From: Lonsdalea iberica
Lineage (GTDB): Bacteria; Pseudomonadota; Gammaproteobacteria; Enterobacterales; Enterobacteriaceae
DNA length: 64,000 nucleotides
Reading direction: 5' to 3'
Assembly (NCBI RefSeq): GCF_002111585.1
Contig: NZ_LUTP01000005.1
Coordinates: forward strand, 1 to 64,000
The position numbers and the translations under genes are program-made. The notes beneath the pieces were generated by a model that saw only the letters and a list, made by a program, of their open reading frames with translations, ran no database searches and had not been told where the DNA came from. Below, piece by piece: positions 17,661 through 27,129 of this stretch; the stretch's first letter is position 1; the number at the start of each line of letters is the position of its first letter.

Positions 17661-18007
17661 AACCTCTCCCTATCTTGCTGTTAGCGAACATCGCAAGAAA
17701 CAGCCTAGACAAAATAACCTGCAGAAGGTGTCGGTGGACGTGATCCATCGTCTATCCCCCGAAAAAGGGACTGGGGGAAATTAAGAGAAAAGCCGGTACG
17801 AAAGGCATCTATCCGTGCCACAAAAGCCAGAGTAGGCAACATGTTATATCGACAGGATAGCAAACTGCTCAGTATGTCTTGTTCGTAGGTTATTGTCTTA
17901 TAAGACAGGGACAAGTTTATGACTGCTTCAACCAGGGTACAAGCTTTAAATGGCTGAAGCAGGGGAAAAGGTGGGGGTAATTATTTCAATCGAAATAGAT
18001 GTAATCA
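17661..18007. other. cfa upstream region with a 14-bp palindrome
   Basis: This gap should contain the cfa promoter(s) and the end of the purR transcript. A perfect palindrome TGTCTTATAAGACA lies at 17894-17907, and CTGCTTCA (17923-17930) can pair with TGAAGCAG (17955-17962). The latter is a possible purR terminator stem although its loop is 24 bases. No gene is seen. Confidence 0.45.
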
Positions 18008-19033
18008 CTAACGGCGATAATCTCGGAATGGGCCGTCAGCCACGGATCGACGCTCGATTAATCGAGGATGTACCTCAATCACCTGAGACGTTTCCCGTTT
18101 ACTGGTAATTCGGTCCAACAGCATGGCAAAGGCGGATTGCCCCAACCGTTCTTTCGGCTGATGAATGGTGGTCAGCGCCGGGGTGAAATAGCGTGAATGA
18201 CGTACGTTATCATAGCCGATGATAGAGATATCCTGCGGCACGCGCAGACCAAGCTCGTCTGCCGCGCAGAGCGCGCCCATTGCCATGATATCGCCGCCGC
18301 AGAATACCGCGGTTGGCCGATTTTTCTGCGCCAATATCTGATGCATGGCTTTGTAGCCGGACTCAGGTTCAAAGTCACCCTGCACGACCCACTCTTCACG
18401 GAGTTCGATGCCGGCTTTGTCGAGCGCTTGTTTGAAGCCCAGATAACGTCCGCTACCGGTATTACGCTCCTGTAACCCGGGGATCGCCCCGATATCGCGA
18501 TGGCCGCGTTCAATGAGGTATTGTGCAGCGAGGTATCCACCTTCGAAAGCATTATCAATGACGGTGTCGGTGAAGTCGCTGTGCGCCTGTCCCCAGTCCA
18601 TGACGACCATGGGAATATGGCGATAACCCTCCAGCATCGTCAGGAGCTCGGGTGGGTATTCCGCACACATGACCAGCAGCCCGTCCACGCGTTTTTGCGC
18701 CAGCATGGCGAGATAGGCCCGCTGTTTGTCTAGATCGTTATGGGAGTTGCAAAGAATCAGCGTATAGCCTTTGGCGTAGCAGCTGTTTTCGACGGATTCG
18801 ATAATCTCGGCGAAATAGGGCGCCTCGCTGGATGTCGCCAGCAGTCCGATAGACTTGGTGTTATTGACTTTCAGGCTGCGCGCGACAGCGCTCGGAGAAT
18901 AATGCAGTTCGTCAATGGCAGCGCGAACGGCGGCTTTGGTTTCTTCGGCGACGAATCTGGTCTTATTAATGACGTGGGATACGGTCGTGGTCGAAACGCC
19001 AGCACGTTTTGCCACATCTTTAATCGTTGCCAT
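18008..19033 (-). CDS. purR: Purine repressor PurR
   Basis: A 341-aa LacI-family repressor that binds purine operators when loaded with hypoxanthine or guanine. The N-terminal helix-turn-helix and hinge ([25 protein letters not shown], residues about 3-27 here described as two blocks: [11 protein letters not shown] and [11 protein letters not shown]) are essentially those of E. coli PurR, and the length is identical. The hinge helix [11 protein letters not shown] follows. The rest is a periplasmic-binding-protein-like effector domain. A PurR-operator-like sequence lies about 43 bases upstream of the ATG, consistent with autoregulation. Confidence 0.96.
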   Translation of the reverse strand: MATIKDVAKRAGVSTTTVSHVINKTRFVAEETKAAVRAAIDELHYSPSAVARSLKVNNTKSIGLLATSSEAPYFAEIIESVENSCYAKGYTLILCNSHNDLDKQRAYLAMLAQKRVDGLLVMCAEYPPELLTMLEGYRHIPMVVMDWGQAHSDFTDTVIDNAFEGGYLAAQYLIERGHRDIGAIPGLQERNTGSGRYLGFKQALDKAGIELREEWVVQGDFEPESGYKAMHQILAQKNRPTAVFCGGDIMAMGALCAADELGLRVPQDISIIGYDNVRHSRYFTPALTTIHQPKERLGQSAFAMLLDRITSKRETSQVIEVHPRLIERRSVADGPFRDYRR

Positions 19034-19409
19034 CTAAATGACTCCTAAACCTACTTCCTGCAGCAGTAAGTAACTTGTTAATCGTTTGCCTGCGCGAATT
19101 CGTCTCTTTCTGAAGATGAGTGTATTTCAGAAGGAGGGGTGTCGACGGATATACCTGAAGATAGGAAATGATGCTCGACCAACGGAGTTCGTACAGCAGT
19201 AAACCGGCAATTCTGTCCGATCCCGCCGAAAAGTGAAAGCGTTAATTCTACTCCTTTAACGATAAATGGACGTTATTGGTGAAATGGAACAGAAAGGTCA
19301 CTTTCTCATAACATAATGTTCATCATTTGGGTGCTGGCAGCTATCAGTTCCTCTATACTGAAACGGTATAACGGCCTTGAGGGTTGTTCTGAAAATAAAG
19401 GGGAGAGTT
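19034..19409. other. Divergent control region of purR and ynhF
   Basis: About 375 bases between divergent starts, holding the purR promoter with its operator (19076-19091) and the ynhF promoter. No other gene is visible; sodB and ydhP are not here. Confidence 0.5.
19076..19091 (-). promoter_or_regulatory. Putative PurR operator (autoregulatory)
   Basis: On the minus strand AGGCAAACGATTAACA matches the PurR consensus ANGCAANCGNTTNCNT at 9 of 11 fixed positions. Its location just upstream of purR supports autoregulation as known in E. coli. Confidence 0.5.
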
Positions 19410-19502
19410 ATGGATACTAATTTGAAAATGTCGTTGTTGACGACTGTCGCGGCATTGGCGGTAATTATCGCCTTCAGTTTTACCGCGGTATTTGGCGCGT
19501 AA
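19410..19502 (+). CDS. ynhF: Small inner-membrane protein YnhF
   Basis: A 30-aa single-span membrane peptide: a short polar N-terminus (MDTNLKMS) followed by a hydrophobic segment from about residue 8 to 28. It resembles E. coli YnhF (29 aa) in length, in the MxTxLKxSLxTT start and in its place next to purR. The start codon follows a GGGAGAG ribosome-binding site and the gene ends before a strong terminator, so it forms its own transcription unit. The role of YnhF is not established. Confidence 0.85.
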   Translation: MDTNLKMSLLTTVAALAVIIAFSFTAVFGA

Positions 19503-19555
19503 GCCATTCCGCCAAGGTTTGCGCCCGCTAAAAATCCTTCTCATGAGCACATCGC

Positions 19556-19584
19556 AAAAAAAAGGGACTTCTGTCCCTTTTTCT
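19556..19584. terminator. Bidirectional terminator between ynhF and mepH
   Basis: AAAAGGGAC and GTCCCTTTT form a short-loop (TTCT) hairpin with a T-tract on the plus side and a run of eight T residues on the minus side, serving both convergent genes. Confidence 0.85.
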
Positions 19585-19621
19585 ATCTCGTCATTGCGTA
19601 GATTAGAAACATGGCTGCAAT

Positions 19622-20539
19622 TTATCTGACTGTCTGTGGCATGACCACCCGACGCGCCCCAATGTAATGTTCTTGCCAATAATCTTCGCTGAGTTTGCTT
19701 ATTTTGATATCTGAACCGGCGCGTGGAGACTGAATGAATCGTCCGTTTCCAACATAAACGCCTACATGGTCGGCCGTACCGCGGTGGTTGATGCGGAAGA
19801 AGACCAGATCGCCGCTTTCCAACTCGTTTTTCTTGATAGGCGCGGCATCACGCAAATGAAACATCTCATTGGCGGTACGGGGAATCGGAATCTTCACAAT
19901 ATCTTTGTAGGCGTAATAGACCAACCCGCTGCAATCGAAACCGGTGTACGGTGATGAGCCGCCCCAGTGGTAAGGTTTGCCAATTTGACTCATCAGCTTG
20001 TTGAGCGCGGTGACTTTTGCGCGTTGAGAGCGGAGCTTATGGGCTGCGCTTAATGTCAGGCCACGTGGTTCGTTGACGTCATCATTTCTAGTACGAGTAA
20101 CACGCGCGGCAGTCGATTTCTCTTCATTCATTCGAACTGTGCGGCCCCGTTTTGGCGTTCTATTAGTCAGCGTGGGTTGACCGCGGGATAGCCGTTTGAC
20201 GGTCTTGGGCGTGGATTGACGGAAAGTGGCGTCTCTATGTGAAAAAGAGTGGGCTACGGTCGGTATGCGTTTTACGCTGCGTTTGATCTTTTTGTCGTTG
20301 TCGGCGTCAGCGGCAGTTTTAGTGTTGAGTGGTTTACTGCGGATTTTTTTCTTGTCTTGTGAGGTCATTCCTGACTTTTTAGCGTTTTTGGTTTCTTTGT
20401 TTTTCTTCGTATTAACTGCGTCTGAGGGATCGACTGTGGATTTACGGGATGTTATCGCCGGATCATGGGGGGCAGATATCGCCTGGCTGAAGACCAAGCT
20501 ACTAAAAACCAATACGAAAAAAGTAGTAAGTAAACGCAT
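19622..20539 (-). CDS. mepH: NlpC/P60 murein DD-endopeptidase MepH-like, with a Lys-rich linker
   Basis: A 305-aa exported peptidoglycan hydrolase that should cleave peptide cross-links and so allow cell-wall growth. A signal peptide covers about residues 1-22 (LLTTFFVLVFSSLVFS). The C-terminal NlpC/P60 domain (about 180-300) has the catalytic Cys in GFDCSGLVYYAY and His in ADHVGVYVG. Between them lies about 150 residues of low-complexity sequence rich in Lys, Arg, Thr and Ser. E. coli MepH (YdhO, 271 aa) is shorter. The start at 20539 is chosen because it begins the signal peptide; its ribosome-binding site is weak and the frame extends to 20728. It lies divergently beside grxD, as in E. coli. 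Confidence 0.88.
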   Translation of the reverse strand: MRLLTTFFVLVFSSLVFSQAISAPHDPAITSRKSTVDPSDAVNTKKNKETKNAKKSGMTSQDKKKIRSKPLNTKTAADADNDKKIKRSVKRIPTVAHSFSHRDATFRQSTPKTVKRLSRGQPTLTNRTPKRGRTVRMNEEKSTAARVTRTRNDDVNEPRGLTLSAAHKLRSQRAKVTALNKLMSQIGKPYHWGGSSPYTGFDCSGLVYYAYKDIVKIPIPRTANEMFHLRDAAPIKKNELESGDLVFFRINHRGTADHVGVYVGNGRFIQSPRAGSDIKISKLSEDYWQEHYIGARRVVMPQTVR

Positions 20540-20876
20540 AATAGTCTGACCGATGGGTGTTCTTAATCGTCCGGTATCCACAGTATTCCTCAGATCAGCA
20601 TGATGACAAAGCGCGAAAAAGCAGTTAATGGGTACAGAATAGTGAAAAATCGTTAATGCGTGTTTTTTTCTCCGGATTAAAGCTGATTTTTGTAGTTGAT
20701 TTAACCGGTTATCGTTTCTAAAAACCATCCGGCGATAACCTTACAAAAGATGGCGTTTTTTGTGGTTATCGCTATCGTTAAAATGTGTCAGAGTAGCTGG
20801 GTGAGCGTATGCCCTGTACTGATGCTATGGCTAGTGGCTTATCACCAGCCATCACGTGCTTTAAGGAAGCAATAGA
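20540..20876. other. Divergent region between mepH and grxD
   Basis: About 340 bases containing both promoters. GGTTATCG and CGATAACC arms near 20707-20740 can pair, and GGTTATCG recurs near 20763. A small hairpin (ATGGCT/AGCCAT) lies in the grxD leader around 20826-20851. No gene is seen. Confidence 0.4.
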
Positions 20877-21227
20877 ATGACGACAACGACAATTGAAAAA
20901 ATCCAGCGTCAAATCGCTGAAAACCCGATTCTGCTGTACATGAAAGGTTCCCCGAAACTGCCGAGCTGTGGTTTTTCTGCTCAGGCGGTTCAAGCGTTGT
21001 CGGCATGTGGCGAGCGTTTTGCTTATGTCGATATCCTGCAGAACCCGGACATCCGTGCGGAACTGCCGAAATATGCCAACTGGCCGACATTTCCTCAGCT
21101 GTGGGTTGACGGCGAGCTGGTGGGCGGTTGCGATATCGTGATCGAAATGTATCAGAGCGGCGAGTTGCCAAAACTCATCAAAGAAACGGCTGAAAAATAT
21201 AACGCTCAGCAGCCGGGTCAAGAGTAA
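20877..21227 (+). CDS. grxD: Monothiol glutaredoxin Grx4
   Basis: A 116-aa monothiol glutaredoxin with the CGFS active site (residues about 31-34) preceded by MKGSPKLPS, plus the glutathione-contact elements WPTFPQLWV and GGCDI. This family binds a [2Fe-2S] cluster with glutathione and works with BolA-type proteins in iron-sulfur cluster delivery. Length and sequence are close to E. coli GrxD (115 aa). It is convergent with rnt; the E. coli gene lhr is not between them. Confidence 0.96.
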   Translation: MTTTTIEKIQRQIAENPILLYMKGSPKLPSCGFSAQAVQALSACGERFAYVDILQNPDIRAELPKYANWPTFPQLWVDGELVGGCDIVIEMYQSGELPKLIKETAEKYNAQQPGQE

Positions 21228-21276
21228 GCAAAGGGCTTGGACTGACGCGGGAGCTGACCGCGTGTCCGGCGCTGTT

Positions 21277-21300
21277 CAGGGCGGCTTAGGCCGCCCTGAT
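21277..21300. terminator. GC-rich hairpin between convergent grxD and rnt
   Basis: CAGGGCGGC (21277-21285), loop TTAG, GCCGCCCTG (21290-21298), followed by ATTATG. A stable stem in the short convergent gap; the T-tract is weak. Confidence 0.6.
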
Positions 21301-21305
21301 TATGT

Positions 21306-21980
21306 CTAGCGATGAACCACCGCGGTATTGTCTTCTTCGGACTCGTTCAGCGCCAATGGCCATCCGCCCAATTTTTTCCAGCGATTAACCAGTTCGCAAA
21401 ACAGCAGCGTGGTGCGTTGAGTATCGTATAGCGCCGAATGCGCCTGCGAGGAATCAAAGGGAATTCCGGCGGTGATACAGGCTTTGGCCAGCACCGTTTG
21501 GCCGACAACCAGCCCACTCAACGCGGCGGTATCGAAGGTAGCGAAAGGGTGGAAAGGGTTGCGCTTGAGGCTGCAACGCTCGGCCGCGGCCATGAGAAAG
21601 CTGTGATCGAAAGTGGCATTATGCGCCACGACGATAGCGCGATTACAACCTTGATCTTTAATGCCTTTACGCACCATTTTGAAAATTTCGTGCAGCGCGT
21701 CGTACTCTTTGACGGCGCCGCGCAGCGGATTACTGGGATCGATGCCGTTGAAGGCCAGCGCTTCGGGCTGCAGGTTCGCGCCTTCGAAAGGTTCCACATG
21801 GAAATGTAGCGTCTGGTCCTGCTGTAACCAGCCGTTGTCGTCCATTTTCAGTGTGATGGCTGCAATCTCAAGCAGCGCATCCGTTTTAGCATTGAATCCT
21901 GCGGTTTCCACGTCGATCACGACAGGATAAAACCCGCGAAAACGGGCGCTCAGTGCGTTCAGATTAATTTTCTCGGCCAT
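21306..21980 (-). CDS. rnt: Ribonuclease T
   Basis: A 224-aa DEDDh 3'-5' exonuclease that trims tRNA 3' ends and 5S and 23S rRNA. All five catalytic residues are at the E. coli positions: Asp23 and Glu25 (VIDVET), Asp125 (NATFD), His181 and Asp186 (HSALYD). It is followed by gloA further up on the same strand, as in E. coli, with a 108-base gap. Nothing unusual. Confidence 0.97.
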   Translation of the reverse strand: MAEKINLNALSARFRGFYPVVIDVETAGFNAKTDALLEIAAITLKMDDNGWLQQDQTLHFHVEPFEGANLQPEALAFNGIDPSNPLRGAVKEYDALHEIFKMVRKGIKDQGCNRAIVVAHNATFDHSFLMAAAERCSLKRNPFHPFATFDTAALSGLVVGQTVLAKACITAGIPFDSSQAHSALYDTQRTTLLFCELVNRWKKLGGWPLALNESEEDNTAVVHR

Positions 21981-22088
21981 CAGTCTCTTTTCTTTAGCAA
22001 AAATGCAGTGCGTATTATGGCAAATTTTTGAAGGGGATGCAGTAATGCAGAGGTGACGGACGCAGCACGCGCCCGACAGTGGGGTAGG

Positions 22089-22496
22089 TTAGTTGCCCAG
22101 GCCCTGGCCGGCATGGTTGTTTTCAATCAGCTCGATTTTATAGCCATCAGGATCTTCAACGAAGGCGATGATGGTGGTTCCGCCTTTTACTGGACCTGCC
22201 TCGCGAGTCACCTTTCCGCCGTCCCGGCGAATGCGCTCGCAGGTCGCAGCCACGTCGTCCACGCCCAGCGCGATGTGACCATAGGCCGAACCCAAATCAT
22301 AGCTCTCAACGCCCCAGTTATACGTCAACTCAATCACGGCTCCTTCGCTTTCTTCCGTATAACCCACAAAAGCCAATGAATAGCGGTATTCCGTATTTTC
22401 GCTGGTGCGTAACAGGCGCATGCCCAATACCTGGGTATAAAAGTTAATGGAACGTTGTAAATCGCCAACGCGCAGCATGGTATGAAGTAAACGCAT
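22089..22496 (-). CDS. gloA: Lactoylglutathione lyase (glyoxalase I)
   Basis: A 135-aa glyoxalase I that converts the hemithioacetal of methylglyoxal and glutathione to S-lactoylglutathione. The four metal ligands His5, Glu56, His74 and Glu122 are all at the E. coli positions, so a Ni-dependent bacterial-type enzyme is expected. Same length as E. coli. The nemR-nemA genes that lie beside gloA in E. coli are missing; the gene appears to have its own promoter in the 315-base upstream gap. Confidence 0.97.
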   Translation of the reverse strand: MRLLHTMLRVGDLQRSINFYTQVLGMRLLRTSENTEYRYSLAFVGYTEESEGAVIELTYNWGVESYDLGSAYGHIALGVDDVAATCERIRRDGGKVTREAGPVKGGTTIIAFVEDPDGYKIELIENNHAGQGLGN

Positions 22497-22811
22497 AATG
22501 TCCTCTCATTCGGCTTTTGTCAGTCACCATCCTCGTGTACCACGGGAAATAGCCTGCAAAGTATAGCGGTCATAAAACTTTGAGTCCAAATCATTATTTT
22601 TCAATGTGTTAAAACTTTGTTTAATGAACGAAAATTCGCTTTTGTGATTTTAGGGTTTTCATCGACAGAAGACTATCAGACCTGTTATGGTCTGCTAAGA
22701 ATTGGGTTGCGGTTAGTCAATTATCTGAACTATTATTCCGGATATCCGCAATGAACGCTTGCCTGCCATTGCGAACAACGGTTCAATAAAGGGATCCGAC
22801 GAGGAGGTCCC
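22497..22811. other. Divergent region between gloA and ydhL
   Basis: About 315 bases carrying the gloA promoter (minus) and ydhL promoter (plus). In E. coli nemA and nemR occupy this place. No remnant of them was recognised. Confidence 0.4.
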
Positions 22812-23051
22812 GTGGCTGAGCAGCTTGAACTTTTCCCTGTACCCAATCCCTGTCGTGGTATCTGCCAAGCTAATGAACGTGGGTTTTGCCGCGGTTGTTT
22901 CCGTAGTCGGGCCGAACGTTTTAACTGGGCACGGATGAGCGATGCTGAAAAACAGAATATTTTGAGGCTGTGTCGGCAAAGAATGAAGCGTTACGAGAGA
23001 GTAGAACAACAATTAACAACGACTGCGCCAGATCAACCGCCCTTGTTTTAA
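22812..23051 (+). CDS. ydhL: DUF1289 protein YdhL
   Basis: A 79-aa protein with a Cys-rich N-terminal motif (NPCRGICQANERGFCRGCFR, four Cys at residues about 14-28) that may bind a metal, followed by a helical, Arg-rich segment. Length, sequence and neighbours match E. coli YdhL. The start is GTG at 22812 with a strong GAGGAGG ribosome-binding site. Function is unknown. Confidence 0.92.
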   Translation: MAEQLELFPVPNPCRGICQANERGFCRGCFRSRAERFNWARMSDAEKQNILRLCRQRMKRYERVEQQLTTTAPDQPPLF

Positions 23052-23231
23052 TGTTTGTTGTGATGTTTAATGCCAAAAATTAAGTGTGAGATCATTTTTA
23101 ATTAATTATTATTTGATAAGATCTTCATACGTTTTTAGAACAAATTTTAACTTCTTATTTTCTTTTCTATTAAATCAGAAATGGTTGCAATCCAGGGATA
23201 TAACTTAGTCTGCTAATTATAAGGAGAGGTG

Positions 23232-23669
23232 ATGGAATTGCCATTAGGATCTGATTTAGCTCGGTTGGTACGTGTTTGGCGCGCTTTGATTGATCAACGT
23301 TTAAAGCCTTTGGACTTGACCCAGACACATTGGGTGACTTTGCATAATATACATGAACTCCCGCCCGGACAGTCTCAAATACAGCTGGCGAAAGCGATTG
23401 GTATTGAGCAGCCTTCATTAGTTCGCACGTTGGACCAACTGGAAGATAAAGGGCTGATCACGAGACATATTTGTACTCATGATCGACGTGCAAAGCGTAT
23501 TCTTTTGACTGAAATGGCTGACCCAATCATTGTGGCGGTGAATGACGTTATACAACAAACGCGCAGTGAAATACTGGATGGTATTACGCCAGAGGAAGTA
23601 AATAAATTAACTGTTATTATATCTCGATTGGAAAAAAATATACTTTCATTACATGAGAGCCAGTCTTAA
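23232..23669 (+). CDS. slyA: MarR-family transcriptional regulator SlyA
   Basis: A 145-aa winged-helix dimer regulator that counteracts H-NS silencing and controls virulence and stress genes in enterics. The N-terminus ([19 protein letters not shown]) and the wing region ([19 protein letters not shown] then DRRAKRI) are almost those of E. coli SlyA; the C-terminal half is more divergent. I start at the ATG at 23232, after AGGAG; an in-frame GTG lies one codon earlier. It is convergent with slyB through a strong shared terminator. ydhIJK are missing upstream. Confidence 0.95.
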   Translation: MELPLGSDLARLVRVWRALIDQRLKPLDLTQTHWVTLHNIHELPPGQSQIQLAKAIGIEQPSLVRTLDQLEDKGLITRHICTHDRRAKRILLTEMADPIIVAVNDVIQQTRSEILDGITPEEVNKLTVIISRLEKNILSLHESQS

Positions 23670-23769
23670 TTAAATGCATTTCTAAAATGTATAAGTAATA
23701 GCGATTTATTTGTGCCATCGTTTATTGACGAGAGTTGGCTGAACGGTTTATCAACGATTAATTGAAGCA

Positions 23770-23808
23770 CACAATCACCACCCCTTTGGGTGGTGATTGT
23801 GTTTGTTT
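23770..23808. terminator. Terminator between convergent slyA and slyB
   Basis: A 14-bp perfect stem, CACAATCACCACCC (23770-23783) with GGGTGGTGATTGTG (23788-23801), loop CTTT, followed by TTTGTTTG on the plus side. Strong terminator for slyA; for slyB the T-tract is weaker. Confidence 0.8.
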
Positions 23809-23812
23809 GAGT

Positions 23813-24280
23813 TTAACGGGGGGAAACCGTCAGGGTTCGGCCGTTGTTTGCCATTGCTACGCGTTGACCAGAGTAAAACCGGGTATTGCCTTGTTTCTGA
23901 ACCACCATGATGGTGCTGCCATCATCCCGGCGAATTTCCAGTTCGACGCCTTGCGTCCGGTTAGCTGCGCCTTCAATGCTCGACCCAGCCACTCCACCTG
24001 CGACTGCGCCGGCGGCGGTTGCCAGGCTACGTCCTGCGCCACCGCCGATAGTATTCCCCAGGAATCCGCCCAGCACAGCGCCGCCTACAGCGCCGATGAC
24101 GTTGTTATCCTCGCCGGCCTGAATTTGCACCGGACGGGTGGATACGACCGTACCGTAAGTCACGGTCTGGATCTGCTTAGCTTCCGATGCGCTGTAGACA
24201 TCGCCTGATAACGTGCTGGTGTTTGCGCAGCCAGCCAATGTGACGCTTGCGATGGCAATGACAATGAAACGCTTCATCAT
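23813..24280 (-). CDS. slyB: Outer-membrane lipoprotein SlyB
   Basis: A 155-aa lipoprotein, the same length as E. coli SlyB. The lipobox LAGC gives Cys18 as the acylated residue. The middle is a Gly-rich glycine-zipper segment (GAVGGAVLGGFLGN and further repeats, residues about 63-100) and the C-terminus reads GVELEIRRDDGSTIMVVQK, as in E. coli. In enterics SlyB is a PhoPQ-regulated protein that stabilises outer-membrane proteins under envelope stress. The start has two tandem ATGs; the first is taken to keep the family length. Confidence 0.96.
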   Translation of the reverse strand: MMKRFIVIAIASVTLAGCANTSTLSGDVYSASEAKQIQTVTYGTVVSTRPVQIQAGEDNNVIGAVGGAVLGGFLGNTIGGGAGRSLATAAGAVAGGVAGSSIEGAANRTQGVELEIRRDDGSTIMVVQKQGNTRFYSGQRVAMANNGRTLTVSPR

Positions 24281-24619
24281 AAAAAACTCCTAATGACTAT
24301 GTCGGGCTGGCACAGCCGGGTGCCGGCGAAAGGTATGTGTTTAGATTATGGTCTGTTCTTGGTGTCATTCCACTTTTGAACACTAAGTTAGAACACTGCG
24401 CTTAAATTGATGATAAACACGCGAGCAAGTTCCTGAATCAACTCCATTAGGTCGTCATTTTTGTCAAATTCAGGCGTGTTGATAAAAATGACGATATCGG
24501 AATACTGTATTTCATGTCATCAAAAAAGGTAACCTGCTTTTTTGGTTGATTATTTTTCTAAGACCCTCCATTAGCAATAAGACTAACTTACTGTTAACTA
24601 TAGGCGCAGGTAAGCAGAC
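24281..24619. other. Divergent region between slyB and anmK
   Basis: About 340 bases with both promoters. A segment near 24337-24353 has one TGTTTA half-site but no good second PhoP half-site. No gene is seen. Confidence 0.4.
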
Positions 24620-25735
24620 ATGCAGTCAGGAAGATATATAGGAGTAATGTCAGGCACTAGCCTTGATGGCGTCGATGTCGTGCTGGCTGAGATAAGCGAA
24701 GGGCGCGTGGTTCAACTGGCCAGTTATTGCCATCCCATGCCGGAAACGATGAAAAAAGCAATTCTTGGCATGTGTCAGGGACAGGCGGTGACGTTGTCAG
24801 CGGTGGGGCACTTAGACACCCAGTTGGGCCGGCTTTTCGCCGAGGCGGTCCAGACGCTGCTGACGCGGGTTTCACTGCGTGCGCGAGACATTACGGCTGT
24901 CGGTTGTCATGGGCAAACGGTGTGGCACGAACCTCTAGGCTTGGATCCATGCACGATCCAACTAGGCGATAATAACCGGATTGCGGCCGTCACCGGCATC
25001 ACGACGGTGGGGGACTTCAGGCGGCGCGATATGGCGTTGGGGGGGCAGGGCGCGCCGTTAGTACCGGCTTTCCATCATGCGTTGCTGAGCAGCGACGCAG
25101 AACGGCGGGTTGTCCTCAATATCGGCGGTATCGCCAATCTTTCCCTCCTGCTGCCAGGCCGACCGGTCACCGGCTTCGATACCGGCCCAGGCAACATGCT
25201 GCTTGACGCATGGATTCTCAAGCATAAGTCACTGCCTTACGACAAAGACGCCGCATGGGCACTTGGCGGAAGCGTGAATAATGGGCTGTTGAAGAGAATG
25301 CTGAGCGACCCTTACTTCTTATTGCCTGCCCCCAAGAGTACGGGACGAGAATATTTCAATCTGCAGTGGCTTGAACACCAGTTGGCGACATTCCCTGAAA
25401 TTGAACCCGCCGATGTACAGGCAACACTTGCAGAGCTGACCGCCATCAGCATTGCACAGCAGATAACCCAGTCCGGTGGGGCCGAAAGACTACTGGTATG
25501 CGGCGGCGGGGCGCGGAATCCCCTCTTAATGCAGCGTCTAACGGCCCTGTTGCCGACCACTGCCGTTAGCACGACCGATGCATTCGGCATTAGCGGCGAT
25601 GACATGGAAGCCTTGGCTTTTGCCTGGCTGGCCTACCGGACGCTCTCGGGATTGCCCGGAAATTTACCGTCCGTGACCGGCGCGTGCCGGGAAACGGTGC
25701 TGGGCGCGATCTTTCCTGCCAGCTCTCACGAATAG
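24620..25735 (+). CDS. anmK: Anhydro-N-acetylmuramic acid kinase
   Basis: A 371-aa kinase of the ASKHA fold that hydrolyses and phosphorylates 1,6-anhydro-MurNAc to MurNAc-6-phosphate during cell-wall recycling. The N-terminal signature [12 protein letters not shown] and later [13 protein letters not shown] and VCGGGARNP are present. E. coli AnmK has 369 aa. It is followed on the same strand by mliC after 75 bases, matching the E. coli order anmK-mliC-pdxH-tyrS-pdxY. Confidence 0.96.
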   Translation: MQSGRYIGVMSGTSLDGVDVVLAEISEGRVVQLASYCHPMPETMKKAILGMCQGQAVTLSAVGHLDTQLGRLFAEAVQTLLTRVSLRARDITAVGCHGQTVWHEPLGLDPCTIQLGDNNRIAAVTGITTVGDFRRRDMALGGQGAPLVPAFHHALLSSDAERRVVLNIGGIANLSLLLPGRPVTGFDTGPGNMLLDAWILKHKSLPYDKDAAWALGGSVNNGLLKRMLSDPYFLLPAPKSTGREYFNLQWLEHQLATFPEIEPADVQATLAELTAISIAQQITQSGGAERLLVCGGGARNPLLMQRLTALLPTTAVSTTDAFGISGDDMEALAFAWLAYRTLSGLPGNLPSVTGACRETVLGAIFPASSHE

Positions 25736-25810
25736 GACTTTGCTGAGCTCATCCCATCTGACCGGTTGGTAGACTGCTTTCCAGGTGAACGATCACGATG
25801 GGAGAGAAAG

Positions 25811-26119
25811 ATGAACAGACTGTTAATGATGGGGATGGCGCTGACGCTGTTAAGCGGATGCAGTCACTTTAGGCAGGCTCAGGATAGTGTCACGCACTAT
25901 CAATGCGGGACGATGCCGTTGACTGTGACCCAAACGCAGGGTCAGGGTCGTGAACAGATCGCGTTCTTCCTCGATGGCGAACGGCACCGCTTAACACAGG
26001 TAGCCAATGAGTCCGGAACACAGTACGGCGATGATAAGTATACCTTTGTTCGAAATGGCAATCAGGCGGCAATCCAGAGGGACGGCAAGCTTATCGTGGA
26101 TGATTGCGTGCTGAAGTAG
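25811..26119 (+). CDS. mliC: Membrane-bound lysozyme inhibitor MliC
   Basis: A 102-aa lipoprotein inhibitor of C-type lysozyme, acting in the periplasm or outer membrane. The lipobox LLSGC places the acylated Cys at about residue 17, and the mature part has the paired Cys residues and beta-rich sequence (YQCGTMPLTV near the start; a second Cys near the C-terminus). The start at 25811 follows GGAGAGAAAG; the earlier in-frame start would destroy the signal peptide. Order and spacing fit the E. coli anmK-mliC-pdxH block. Confidence 0.92.
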   Translation: MNRLLMMGMALTLLSGCSHFRQAQDSVTHYQCGTMPLTVTQTQGQGREQIAFFLDGERHRLTQVANESGTQYGDDKYTFVRNGNQAAIQRDGKLIVDDCVLK

Positions 26120-26213
26120 CGGACGATATAGGGGGGCATCAACGTTGAGATTTTCACCCGCCGGGCGCAGAATGATTTTACTTTGATACCCGTTTGTGTG
26201 ATGGAAGGATGCA

Positions 26214-26915
26214 ATGACAACGGAAAATGAACCCTCACGTAATACGATAGCGATAGCGCCCGATGCCGCCGCCGCGCATATCGATATCGCGGATTTACGT
26301 CGCGAATATACCCAGGGCGGGCTGCATCGCCACGATCTGACAGAAGATCCGTTGGATATGTTCGAGCGTTGGTTAAAACAGGCCTGCGACGCTCAATTAA
26401 GCGATCCCACCGCGATGTGTGTCGCGACGGTCGATGAAACGGGCCAACCCTATCAACGCATTGTGCTGCTGAAACATTTCGACCGTCAGGGGATGGTGTT
26501 TTATACCAATCTCGGTAGCCGCAAAGCGCAGCAGCTGGCTAACAACGCTCGTATCAGTCTGCTTTTCCCATGGCAGATGCTGGATCGCCAGGTGGCGGTG
26601 CTCGGCCGAGCGGAAAAACTCCCGACGCTGGACGTATTGAAGTACTTCAATAGCCGCCCCAAAGATAGCCAAATTGGCGCCTGGGTATCGAGGCAGTCCA
26701 GTCGTATCTCCGCACGCGGCATTCTTGAAAGCAAATTTTTGGAATTGAAACAGAAATTTCAACACGGCGAAGTGCCTCTGCCCAGTTTTTGGGGCGGTTA
26801 CCGCGTGCATATCGACAGCATGGAATTTTGGCAGGGCGGAACGCACCGTCTGCACGACCGTTTTCTGTATCAACGCCAGGAAAATGGCTGGCAAATAGAC
26901 CGTCTCGCGCCGTAA
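26214..26915 (+). CDS. pdxH: Pyridoxine/pyridoxamine 5'-phosphate oxidase
   Basis: A 233-aa FMN enzyme that makes pyridoxal 5'-phosphate, the last step of vitamin B6 synthesis and salvage. The core from [10 protein letters not shown] to the C-terminal WQIDRLAP is very close to E. coli PdxH (218 aa), including [20 protein letters not shown] and SFWGGYRV. The N-terminus carries about 15 additional residues (Ala- and Asp-rich); the start at 26214 has GGAAGGA correctly placed, so the extension appears genuine. Confidence 0.96.
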   Translation: MTTENEPSRNTIAIAPDAAAAHIDIADLRREYTQGGLHRHDLTEDPLDMFERWLKQACDAQLSDPTAMCVATVDETGQPYQRIVLLKHFDRQGMVFYTNLGSRKAQQLANNARISLLFPWQMLDRQVAVLGRAEKLPTLDVLKYFNSRPKDSQIGAWVSRQSSRISARGILESKFLELKQKFQHGEVPLPSFWGGYRVHIDSMEFWQGGTHRLHDRFLYQRQENGWQIDRLAP

Positions 26916-27129
26916 GGGACGAAAACCTGCACATGCCTCTGGCGCTCCCGCTAACCGCGCTTTATTCTATGGCGTTTTCTGCCGCGCTCGGCGACCGGCG
27001 GCTTATCGTATAGCATCAGATTCGACGGTTATCCTTTGTTCCAACGTTGTTGGAATTACGGCACCAGTACGTTGCCCGGCAGCTCAACGTCGGGGAAACG
27101 ACACGATTTTTTATAAAATGGAGTTCTCA

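Noticed and set aside
24337-24353. PhoP-box candidate before slyB (SlyB is PhoPQ-regulated in enterics)
   Set aside because: Only one half-site TGTTTA is good; the second half TGGTCT is poor, so it is not listed as a feature.
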